A stretch of DNA of 5,462 nt from Bacteroidota bacterium (GCA_022564455.1 JADFLK010000171.1:1-5462); one strand, 5' to 3'. Counted from the first letter of the stretch, positions 1 through 5,218 are shown. The notes: a model not told the origin generated them from the sequence alone. Program-made: numbers and translations.

Positions 1-2
1 TC

Positions 3-422
3 AAGACGCCAGTCGATCCGCAAAAGATCATCGTTCCGTACCTGCTCTCGGTAATCCTTTTCATCGCCCATGTCTACGAGGAATACATCACCGACTTCGA
101 GGGCCTTGTATCCGACATTAGTGGAGTTCACGTCCTGGAGAGAGACTTCCTTACGGTCGCGGCTTTTATTGCCCCGGTTCTATGGTTGGTTGGCGCCGTG
201 CTCCTACTCAAGCGCACGGACATCGGCTACTATCTCCTGAGTTTCTTCTTTGTCGGGATGACCGTAGCAGAGCTGTCACACTTCGTTTTTCCGTTCCTCG
301 AGGACGGCACCTTTCACTATACGTCGGGCATGTACACGGCCGCCCTGCCGCTCATTCCCGCAGCGTATGGCCTCTATATCGTTGTGTCGGAAATCAAGAA
401 GCAGAAGCAGACGGAAAGGTGA
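3..422 (+). CDS. HXXEE-motif integral membrane protein, 5'-truncated by window edge
   Basis: The reading frame is open from the left edge to the TGA at 420-422, giving 139 visible residues; the true start lies outside the window. Residues 23-27 (nt 69-83) read H-V-Y-E-E, the signature of the HXXEE family, inside a hydrophobic segment. Four membrane segments can be seen at about residues 9-28, 49-69, 74-99 and 107-129, ending in a short basic tail rich in Lys and Gln. A second histidine in a helix (H93, context AELSHFVFP) and E90 could join H23/E26/E27 in a polar or metal-binding cluster; that is inference. The family is known as small multi-helix membrane proteins of unknown function. A TTG at 186 is also in frame but would remove the HXXEE motif, so it is not the start. 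The next gene is 169 bases away behind its own promoter candidate, so the two are probably not one operon. Family assignment is good; the role is unknown. Confidence 0.8.
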   Translation, partial: KTPVDPQKIIVPYLLSVILFIAHVYEEYITDFEGLVSDISGVHVLERDFLTVAAFIAPVLWLVGAVLLLKRTDIGYYLLSFFFVGMTVAELSHFVFPFLEDGTFHYTSGMYTAALPLIPAAYGLYIVVSEIKKQKQTER

Positions 423-502
423 GCTGGGGCTCTGAAACGAGTAGAACCGGAATGCGCTCCTGGCGCCACTCGTCCACAGAGCGGATGTGTGTGCACCGGG
501 GA

Positions 503-534
503 ACGCCGTGAGAGTCGGCTGCTCGGCACGGCGT
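503..534. repeat. 8-bp inverted repeat just upstream of the cytochrome b promoter candidate
   Basis: ACGCCGTG at 503-510 is matched by CACGGCGT at 527-534, a perfect 8-bp inverted repeat around a 16-base spacer. No T-run follows, so it is a poor intrinsic terminator for the upstream HXXEE gene. It ends 4 bases before the putative -35 at 539, where an operator for the oxidoreductase operon would be plausible. In a G+C-rich intergenic region such a repeat can also arise by chance. Confidence 0.35.
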
Positions 535-538
535 CGCG

Positions 539-567
539 TTGTGACATTCGGGCGCGGTCTCTACTTT
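539..567 (+). promoter_or_regulatory. Candidate promoter for the cytochrome b/oxidoreductase operon
   Basis: TTGTGA at 539-544 and TACTTT at 562-567 are separated by 17 bases, a standard sigma-70-like spacing, in the only AT-rich stretch of this intergenic gap. The second box also resembles the Bacteroidota -7 element (TAnnTTTG), imperfectly. Transcription would begin around 574-578, leaving a 5' leader of roughly 15 bases before the ATG at 592. This also supports ATG 592 over the in-frame GTG at 487, which lies upstream of the promoter. Confidence 0.4.
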
Positions 568-591
568 ACAGTAATTTGCCATCTGCGCGCC

Positions 592-1362
592 ATGACACCG
601 TCTGCCTCCAGTGAGCCCCCGCCGCCTGCCGAGCCGGGCCGGGCCGTGCAGAAGCACCCGCGCGCCGTGCGCTGGATGCACTGGGTCAATTTCCCGCTCC
701 TGGCCGTCATGATCTGGAGCGGGCTGCGGATCTACTGGGCCGACGACGTCTACCGCATCGGCTGGGGCGGTTGGACGCTGTTCGCCTTCTTCCCGGACGG
801 CTTCTACGAGGCGCTCGACCTCAACCGGCACCTCGCCCGCGGGATGGCCTACCACTACTTCTTCGGGTGGCTGTTCACGATCAACGGCATCCTCTATGTC
901 GGCTACACGGTCATCAGCGGCGAGTGGCGGCACCTCTGCCCGGATCGCCACGCGCTCCGCGACGCCTGGCACACCGCCCTCCACGACCTCCGCCTCCGCA
1001 AGACGCCCCCACCGCAGGGCCGCTACAACGCCGCGCAGCGCCTCACGTACGTCGGCATCATCGTCATGGGCGCAGGCTCTGTCCTGACCGGGCTGGCGAT
1101 CTACAAGCCGACGCAGCTCGCCTGGCTGGTCACGCTCCTCGGCGGCTATTCGTTCGCGCGGACGATCCACTTCGTCCTCACCCTGCTCTACGTGGCGTTC
1201 TTCGTCATCCACCTGGCACAGGTGGTGCGGGCCGGGTGGAGCAACTTCTGGGGCATGGTGATGGGCTACGAGCGCCTGAAACCGGACGAAGCCGCCTCCC
1301 TTGCCGACCCCGACACCGAACCGCCCGAGGCATCCGACTCCGAACCGCCCGAGGCGCCATGA
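592..1362 (+). CDS. Cytochrome b561-type membrane subunit (cytochrome b/b6 domain)
   Basis: This encodes a 256-residue di-haem-type membrane cytochrome b of the Ni/Fe-hydrogenase-subunit/b561 class, probably the electron-carrying anchor of the oxidoreductase encoded next. Four membrane helices are visible at about residues 30-49, 84-108, 150-171 and 188-212. Candidate haem-ligand histidines are H30 (WMHW, helix 1), H80 and H88 (helix 2), and H193 and H207 (helix 4). The arrangement differs from MsrQ/YedZ, which has six helices of ferric-reductase type. I chose ATG 592: the frame extends up to a GTG at 487, but those 35 residues are low-quality Arg/Cys-rich sequence and overlap the promoter candidate. 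There is no Shine-Dalgarno sequence. The N-terminus is Pro-rich, and the cytoplasmic C-terminal tail is acidic and Pro-rich (TEPPEA, SEPPEA repeats). The stop overlaps the next start as ATGA, indicating translational coupling. Family confidence is high; haem count and redox partner are inferred. Confidence 0.88.
   Translation: MTPSASSEPPPPAEPGRAVQKHPRAVRWMHWVNFPLLAVMIWSGLRIYWADDVYRIGWGGWTLFAFFPDGFYEALDLNRHLARGMAYHYFFGWLFTINGILYVGYTVISGEWRHLCPDRHALRDAWHTALHDLRLRKTPPPQGRYNAAQRLTYVGIIVMGAGSVLTGLAIYKPTQLAWLVTLLGGYSFARTIHFVLTLLYVAFFVIHLAQVVRAGWSNFWGMVMGYERLKPDEAASLADPDTEPPEASDSEPPEAP
1316..1355 (+). repeat. Tandem direct repeat (24-bp period) across the end of the cytochrome b gene
   Basis: CCGAACCGCCCGAGGC occurs identically at 1316-1331 and 1340-1355, a 24-bp period that encodes the TEPPEA/SEPPEA tail of the cytochrome. 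A third, degraded copy (CCGAACCCGAG) begins at 1363, 23 bases after the second, and encodes the first residues (TEPEP) of the downstream oxidoreductase in the other reading frame. Confidence 0.75.
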
Positions 1363-2183
1363 CCGAACCCGAGCCCCCATCGCGCCCACCCCGCGAGACC
1401 GACGACGAGCGCGCGGCCCGGCTCCAGGCCGAGATGCTCGACGCGCCGATGATCTCCGAGGCCGCCTTCCGCACGAAGTCACGCCGCGCATTCGTCGTCG
1501 GGGGCGCCGCCGCGCTGGCCGGCTTTCTCGGGTGGCGCTGGATCGGTACGCAGCACGAGGTGGAAAACATCCCATTCCTGCTCCGTGAGGGCCACCGCCT
1601 CAACGAGCAGCTCTGGCGCGGCCTCTACAACCCGGACCGCCTCGCGCCGACCTTCGCCGTCTCGCGGTCGCGGATGCCGATCGCGAACGGCAGCCTCGGG
1701 CTCCGCTCCGACCTCGACCCCGACGCCTGGATGCTGCGTGTCGAAGGCCCGGACGGCGCGCTCCTCGACACGCTCGACCTCGCCGCCGTCCAGGCCCTCC
1801 CGCGCGTCGAGATGACGACGGAGCTGAAGTGCATTGAGGGCTGGAGCGAGATCGTCCACTGGACGGGCGCGCGGTTCTCGGACTTCGCCGCGCGCTACGC
1901 CGGCCGGCTCCCTGAAGGGCTGCCCTACGTCAGCCTCGCCACGCCCGACGGCGACTACTACGTGGGCATGGACATGGCCTCGATGATGCACGCGCAGACG
2001 CTCCTGTGCTACGCCATGCAGGGGGCGCCGCTGACTATGTTCCACGGGGCTCCGCTCCGGCTCGTGACGCCCCTGAAGTACGGCGTCAAGCTCCTCAAGC
2101 GGATCGGTATCATCCGCTTTCGCGCCGAGCGCCCCGCCGACTACTGGACCGAACGCGGCTACGACTGGTACATCGGGCATTGA
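1359..2183 (+). CDS. Sulfite-oxidase-fold molybdopterin-dependent oxidoreductase, Tat-exported and membrane-anchored
   Basis: This 274-residue protein has the oxidoreductase molybdopterin-binding domain shared by sulfite oxidases and MsrP/YedY. Its probable Mo-ligand cysteine is C158 in ELKCIEGWSEIVHW, matching the family KC-[IV]-E-x-W context. Further family motifs are DMASMMHAQTLL (205-216), HGAPLRLV (229-236) and a P-x-KYG-x-K-x-x-K stretch (238-247); the C-terminus is YWTERGYDWY. A twin-arginine motif, SRRAFVV (41-47), precedes a hydrophobic stretch (46-59), implying export of the folded, cofactor-loaded enzyme. No AxA cleavage site is evident, so it probably stays anchored. The charged ~40-residue segment before the arginines is long for a Tat signal. 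No haem b5 domain and no C-terminal dimerisation domain are present, making it a minimal MsrP-sized member. The start ATG 1359 overlaps the cytochrome b stop (ATGA) with GAGG at 1351-1354. The paired cytochrome suggests a quinone-linked reductase or dehydrogenase. The substrate (sulfite, methionine sulfoxide or another S/N-oxide) cannot be read from the sequence. Confidence 0.9.
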   Translation: MTEPEPPSRPPRETDDERAARLQAEMLDAPMISEAAFRTKSRRAFVVGGAAALAGFLGWRWIGTQHEVENIPFLLREGHRLNEQLWRGLYNPDRLAPTFAVSRSRMPIANGSLGLRSDLDPDAWMLRVEGPDGALLDTLDLAAVQALPRVEMTTELKCIEGWSEIVHWTGARFSDFAARYAGRLPEGLPYVSLATPDGDYYVGMDMASMMHAQTLLCYAMQGAPLTMFHGAPLRLVTPLKYGVKLLKRIGIIRFRAERPADYWTERGYDWYIGH

Positions 2184-2197
2184 GAGCCGGCAGCAAT

Positions 2198-2281
2198 ATG
2201 ACAAACGATGTGCTTTTGCGGGATGTGACGGTGGATGACCTCCCCATTCTCTTCGAGCACGCTGCGTGGGCACCGTTGTGA
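2198..2281 (+). pseudogene. Truncated GNAT N-acetyltransferase remnant (amino end only)
   Basis: ATG 2198, 14 bases after the oxidoreductase stop, opens a 27-residue frame ending at TGA 2279-2281. Its first 21 residues (VLLRDVTVDDLPILFEH within them) look like the first strand and helix of GNAT acetyltransferases, whose typical opening is L-R-x-V-T-x-x-D-L-P-x-x-F-E-H-Q. After FEH the similarity stops, and I find no acetyl-CoA-binding loop or other GNAT motif in any + frame before the methyltransferase. A normal member is about 150-180 residues, so roughly 85% is missing. The stop is in the same frame as the downstream methyltransferase, whose GTG start follows 9 bases later. It is most likely a deletion or insertion relic. 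A genuine 27-residue peptide gene, or a chance N-terminal resemblance, is possible but less likely. Confidence 0.6.
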
Positions 2282-2290
2282 TCTGGGGCG

Positions 2291-2968
2291 GTGTTATCGC
2301 TACGTTATTGGGTAGAGAAGCAGTTAAATGACGCCGAAAGCATGCTGGATGATTCTATGGGCCCCGTCGGAAATCGTGGGGTACTAGCCCGAGCGTTGGG
2401 TCGCGGCTACTTCCCACATCAACTATCGTGGTTAATCGACAACCCGTTGCGCCGGCTCTTGCTCACGCCCGGTCAACTGGCGGACCGTCTGCCTTTATCA
2501 GAGTCCAGTGACGTACTCGAAGTTGGTCCGGGCTCCGGCTACTTCAGTGCAGAATTAGCGCGCCGCGTCCCGCAGGGAAGTCTTGAGCTGCTCGATGTTC
2601 AGTCCGAAATGCTCGCCAAGGCGAAGCGAAAATTGCAGTCGGGGCGGTATCGAAACGTCGGTTACACGACTCACGACGCGAGTGAGCGTTTGCCCTTCCC
2701 GGACGAGTCCTTCGACGTTGCGGTTCTGGTTGCCGTCCTCGGTGAGATTCCGAACGCGCAGTCCTGCCTGACCGAACTTTTTCGCCTGCTTCGGCTTGGT
2801 GGGGTACTCGCCGTCCACGAGCACGTACCGGATCCGGACCGGATCCCCTTTGAAGAGCTTCGAACCCTGGTAGAGGCGTGCGGATTCCGGTTTTGCCAAC
2901 GCTGGGGTCCCCTGTGGAATTACACAGCCACGTTCGAGCGCCCCATGCCAGCGAAGGGCGCCGTCTAA
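2291..2968 (+). CDS. Class I SAM-dependent methyltransferase
   Basis: This encodes 225 residues with a Rossmann-type methyltransferase core. Motif I is VLEVGPGSGYFS (75-86), the SAM-binding glycine loop. The acidic end of strand 2 is D102 (ELLDVQSEML), which would contact the SAM ribose. FDVAVLVAVLGEIP (141-154) fits motif IV, and LLRLGGVLAVHEHVPDPD (166-183) fits the strand 5 region. The segment WLIDNPLRRLLLTP (47-60) before motif I resembles the opening of small-molecule/ubiE-like methyltransferases of this size; the substrate is unknown. The start is uncertain: GTG 2291 gives the longest product, but ATG 2342 (residue 18) and ATG 2357 (residue 23) are alternatives, and residues 1-25 show no family similarity I recognise. 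There is no strong Shine-Dalgarno sequence. It lies in the lower-G+C part of the window, straight after the GNAT stub, and is followed after 25 bases by the DHFR-like gene, perhaps under separate control. Confidence 0.88.
   Translation: MLSLRYWVEKQLNDAESMLDDSMGPVGNRGVLARALGRGYFPHQLSWLIDNPLRRLLLTPGQLADRLPLSESSDVLEVGPGSGYFSAELARRVPQGSLELLDVQSEMLAKAKRKLQSGRYRNVGYTTHDASERLPFPDESFDVAVLVAVLGEIPNAQSCLTELFRLLRLGGVLAVHEHVPDPDRIPFEELRTLVEACGFRFCQRWGPLWNYTATFERPMPAKGAV
2830..2846. repeat. 17-bp near-perfect palindrome inside the methyltransferase gene
   Basis: GGATCCGG (2830-2837) and CCGGATCC (2839-2846) are perfect 8-bp arms around a single central A. They encode part of PDPDRIP. The coding sequence explains the amino acids, but the symmetry is higher than codon choice alone requires. 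A functional meaning is not shown. Confidence 0.5.
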
Positions 2969-2977
2969 TCCCGCTTG

Positions 2978-2988
2978 CTTTACATTCG
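2978..2988 (+). promoter_or_regulatory. Possible -10/-7-type promoter element before the DHFR-like gene
   Basis: CTTTACATTCG ends 5 bases before the ATG at 2994, in the 25-base gap after the methyltransferase. TACATTCG (2981-2988) is one mismatch from the Bacteroidota -7 consensus TAnnTTTG. I see no good upstream -33 element at the right distance, and a promoter so close to the ATG would make a leaderless or nearly leaderless transcript. The same CTTTACA string occurs at 564-570 ahead of the cytochrome b gene. Confidence 0.25.
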
Positions 2989-2993
2989 AAACT

Positions 2994-3521
2994 ATGAGAC
3001 GAATCCGCTACAGCGTCGCCATGAGCCTGGACGGCTACATCGCCGGCCCGAATGACGAGATAGACTGGATCATTATGGATCCCGACATCGATTTCGGGGA
3101 ACTGACGAGCGGCTTCGATACGGTTCTGATGGGCCGCCTCACCTTTGAGGCGGCGTCGGCCCAGCCCGGCGGCGGCGCCATGCCGGGGATGAAGGCCTTT
3201 GTCGTGTCCTCCACGTTGCGGCAGGAGGACTACCCGGATGTCACGATCATCGGCGGGGCGCTTGAAGAAGCCGTTTCTCGACTGCGAGCGGAACCAGGCA
3301 AGGACATCTGGCTCTTCGGCGGCGGCTCGCTCTTTCGCAGCATGCTTGATGCGGGGTTGGTAGATACGGTAGAAGTCGCGGTGATCCCGGTTCTCCTGGG
3401 CGCCGGAAGGCCGCTGCTCCCCTCTCCGGGGGATCGGGCTCGGCTGCGATTGAAGGGAAGTAGGGTCTACGAGAAGACGGGGACCGTATTCTTGGAGTAC
3501 GCCGTAGAAAAGGACGCGTAA
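2994..3521 (+). CDS. Dihydrofolate reductase family protein (RibD C-terminal-type fold)
   Basis: This encodes 175 residues with the DHFR/RibD-C fold of the YyaP/YwjB class. Visible motifs are the opening strand and loop SVAMSLDGYIAGPN (7-20), the MGRLTFE nucleotide-binding region (46-52), and the C-terminal stretch with DIWLFGGGSLFRSMLDAGLVDTVEV (104-128) followed by IPVLLGAGRPLLP (131-143). These define an NAD(P)H-binding pocket. Real dihydrofolate reductase or riboflavin-reductase activity is not established for this group, and the surrounding genes include no folate or riboflavin enzymes. Length is normal for the family and the gene looks intact. ATG 2994 is directly before the conserved first strand, so the start is secure; it has no Shine-Dalgarno sequence. 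The next gene starts 19 bases after its TAA, so co-transcription is possible. Confidence 0.92.
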   Translation: MRRIRYSVAMSLDGYIAGPNDEIDWIIMDPDIDFGELTSGFDTVLMGRLTFEAASAQPGGGAMPGMKAFVVSSTLRQEDYPDVTIIGGALEEAVSRLRAEPGKDIWLFGGGSLFRSMLDAGLVDTVEVAVIPVLLGAGRPLLPSPGDRARLRLKGSRVYEKTGTVFLEYAVEKDA

Positions 3522-3540
3522 CACAGCACTTTAACCGACA

Positions 3541-4140
3541 ATGAGCATGACAACGTTTCGAGTCATTTCGAAAGTCCGTAACGGGGCCACCCGCCGCGCC
3601 TTCACTCTATTCGCCACCACGATCTTCCTTTTCTGCCCGGGATATGTGTTAGCGCAAACACCTGCACCTGGCACATCCGGGCCTGAACACGAGGTGCTGC
3701 ACGCTCTTGTCGGCGACTGGGAGGTTTCGCTGGAAGACGAAGTCGTCGGCTCGGCAACGGCGCGTCTTCGTCTCGGAGATCGGTTCCTCGAGATGGAGCT
3801 TCACTTCGACTCGGGCCCACTCGGCCACGCGATCTATGTATTTGGCTTCGACCGCCGGCATGATGTGTACACCGTCGTCTTTTTCGATGACTCCGGTACG
3901 TACTGGGTTACGGCGCAGGGTATAGATGACAACGGCCGAATTGCTATGTACGGCGAAGACGAAGACCCGGTCATGCGATCCATGGGGTTGGACAAGGAGT
4001 ACATCATCGTTCTGGATGTTCACTCGCCGGACCACATCTCGCTCGAGACGATCTTCATCGACACACGCACGCCGGAGCGCAACGAGATGCCGTTTGTCGC
4101 TTATCATTTGCGCCGCCAGGATGATGGCAGCGGTGATTGA
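3541..4140 (+). CDS. Secreted DUF1579-like protein
   Basis: This encodes 199 residues. The N-terminus has a basic region (R7-R19), a hydrophobic core (about 20-37) and a VLA-Q site, giving probable signal-peptidase I cleavage after A38. The mature part opens with GPEHEVLHALVGDWEVSLE (46-64). It continues with RLGDRFLEMEL, VFGFDRRHDVYTVVFFDDSGTYWVTAQG and a C-terminal strand-rich region. This is the pattern of DUF1579-type beta-barrel proteins: an E-H-x-x-L...G-x-W opening, then G-F-D and D-D-S-G-T motifs. The function of the family is unknown; a lipocalin-like ligand-binding barrel is a reasonable inference. The start is ATG 3541; an alternative ATG at 3547 (residue 3) would make no difference. 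There is no Shine-Dalgarno sequence, and CTTTAAC lies 5 bases before the ATG. The gene looks intact and follows the DHFR-like gene by 19 bases. Confidence 0.8.
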   Translation: MSMTTFRVISKVRNGATRRAFTLFATTIFLFCPGYVLAQTPAPGTSGPEHEVLHALVGDWEVSLEDEVVGSATARLRLGDRFLEMELHFDSGPLGHAIYVFGFDRRHDVYTVVFFDDSGTYWVTAQGIDDNGRIAMYGEDEDPVMRSMGLDKEYIIVLDVHSPDHISLETIFIDTRTPERNEMPFVAYHLRRQDDGSGD

Positions 4141-4261
4141 GTTATCCGGTCGGCCTACGTCTCTTCAGCGGCCTCGGTGATCTTGGTTAAGTCTCGGCCG
4201 GAGTTGGGCTGGGCAGGTGGCCGGGCACGCCAACCCTCTATCATGAACTCGATCCGATAAC
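4141..4261. repeat. Imperfect inverted repeat bracketing the 124-base gap before the lipoprotein gene
   Basis: GTTATCCGGTC (4141-4151), directly after the DUF1579-like stop, is matched 9 of 11 by the reverse complement of GATCCGATAAC (4251-4261), which ends 3 bases before the next ATG. About 99 bases lie between the arms. The polarity (GTT at left, AAC at right) is opposite to an integron attC site, and no gene is visible between the arms. It may be a relic of a small inserted element or chance. Confidence 0.25.
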
Positions 4262-4264
4262 CCT

Positions 4265-5131
4265 ATGAAGTCTGACCTTTGCGCTCGGATCATCTACGCA
4301 GTGGCTCTTACGGTAGCTCTGTTCTCTTGCACCAGCGCCTCCACTCAGGAGGCAGCCGCAGGCGAGAGATTTTCGATCTACAGTGGTGTTTATGTTCTTC
4401 CGAGTGGGGATTCCTTGATTGTCGAGTCGGAGGGTGAAGCGCTGCTGATCGAGATGCCCGGTGGCAACCTCTACCGCTTCTCTGATTTCCGCACCGACTC
4501 TCGCGTCCTCGCGGTGGAGCAGAAAACTCGTGAGCTGATGGATGCTACAGTGGCCGGCGATCGTGCCCGAATTGCTTCCTTGTTCGGAGCATCCAGCGGA
4601 CCAATGGACGAGTATATCGACAGCTACCTGGAGATCATGTCGGAGGCTTTGGCCGCACATCCCGAACACTCCCGCTACGAGATCGATGCAACGGAGTACC
4701 GCGATGAGGATTCAGACTACGGCTTTGGTGATTCCGGTTGGGGCTGGCAGACCTATATCCGTTTCTTCGGGACAACTGAGGATGTATTTGCCCGGATCGT
4801 CTGGGACGGCCTGACGGGGAACAATATGCACCGTGGAATTGGGGGCAGCCCCGCTGTCGCGCCCCGTCTTCGCTTCATGCCTCGGGCTCCGAGAAGTTCG
4901 TGGATTCGAGCGTTTGACCCGAACAGTGGTACAATACTGAGGGTTCGGGAGGTCGAACGTCCGGGACGAGAGCAAATGATTCCTGCCCGCTTCATCGCAT
5001 ATGACGTCGCAACACACCATACGGTCGGTGTCCGGTTTCGCAAGGACAGTCCTGACGAAGCGATGCGGATCGAGATCGGTCCCTTGGGATCAGAAATCCA
5101 AACCGTCGGGCACCTTGCCAACGATGGGTGA
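4265..5131 (+). CDS. Predicted lipoprotein of unknown function
   Basis: This encodes 288 residues that I do not assign to a named family. The first 22 residues form a signal peptide: a basic/polar start, a hydrophobic core (about 9-20) and LFSC at 19-22. C22 is therefore a candidate lipidation cysteine, although Phe at -2 is unusual; the alternative is ordinary secretion with cleavage a little later. Residues 37-70 (FSIYSGVYVLPSGDSLIVES and onward) look like the small beta-barrel repeats often found after the catalytic domain of class C beta-lactamase-like proteins, but no catalytic domain is present. Residues 85-130 (QKTRELMDATVAGDRARIASLFG and onward) resemble the helical start of NTF2/SnoaL-like domains. 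Both are weak inferences. A Trp/Gly-rich patch (FGDSGWGWQTYIRFFG, 154-169) and a basic segment (200-216) follow. ATG 4265 is the only start that keeps the signal peptide; no Shine-Dalgarno sequence is seen. It is separated from neighbours by 124 and 87 bases, so it is probably transcribed alone. Confidence 0.72.
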   Translation: MKSDLCARIIYAVALTVALFSCTSASTQEAAAGERFSIYSGVYVLPSGDSLIVESEGEALLIEMPGGNLYRFSDFRTDSRVLAVEQKTRELMDATVAGDRARIASLFGASSGPMDEYIDSYLEIMSEALAAHPEHSRYEIDATEYRDEDSDYGFGDSGWGWQTYIRFFGTTEDVFARIVWDGLTGNNMHRGIGGSPAVAPRLRFMPRAPRSSWIRAFDPNSGTILRVREVERPGREQMIPARFIAYDVATHHTVGVRFRKDSPDEAMRIEIGPLGSEIQTVGHLANDG

Positions 5132-5218
5132 GTTTTCCAGTTTCGCTCTCCTTCATCTGACGTGTACCAACTCGTCCTCCGGCTAGGAATTTCGTAGTCC
5201 GCCTGCGGCACAAGATCA

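Noticed and set aside
487..591. 35-residue N-terminal extension of the cytochrome b from GTG 487
   Set aside because: It covers the inverted repeat and the promoter candidate, is rich in Arg and Cys with no family similarity, and ATG 592 gives a normal b561-type N-terminus.
394..1575. Long minus-strand open frame (393 codons) opposite the cytochrome b gene
   Set aside because: It is an Arg/Pro/Gly-rich low-complexity product with no motif, opposite a gene with clear helices and haem histidines; it is a shadow frame of G+C-rich coding DNA.
2239..2331. Frameshifted continuation of the GNAT gene in another + frame
   Set aside because: The frame after 2239 (RCVGTVVIWGG and onward) has no acetyl-CoA-binding R/Q-x-x-G-x-G/A loop and ends at 2331; the resemblance was too slight.
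2544..3524. Minus-strand open frame of 326 codons opposite the methyltransferase and DHFR-like genes
   Set aside because: It spans two well-supported + strand genes and their gap, has no recognisable domain, and has shadow-type composition.
4141..4264. Intrinsic terminator or riboswitch between the DUF1579-like and lipoprotein genes
   Set aside because: There are short G+C-rich runs and a CGGCCG palindrome, but no stable stem followed by a T-run and no known riboswitch core.
2184..5218. Integron gene-cassette array (small unrelated genes in one direction)
   Set aside because: GTTRRRY-like strings occur at 2323-2329 and 4186-4192, but no paired RYYYAAC lies at attC distance. The gaps at 2969-2993 and 3522-3540 are too short to hold an attC, and the repeat at 4141-4261 has the wrong polarity.
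5132..5218. Small gene, terminator or RNA in the 87-base gap before the VOC gene
   Set aside because: Only a 4-bp hairpin (TCCT...AGGA) is visible, with no T-run and no start/stop-bounded frame with recognisable content.
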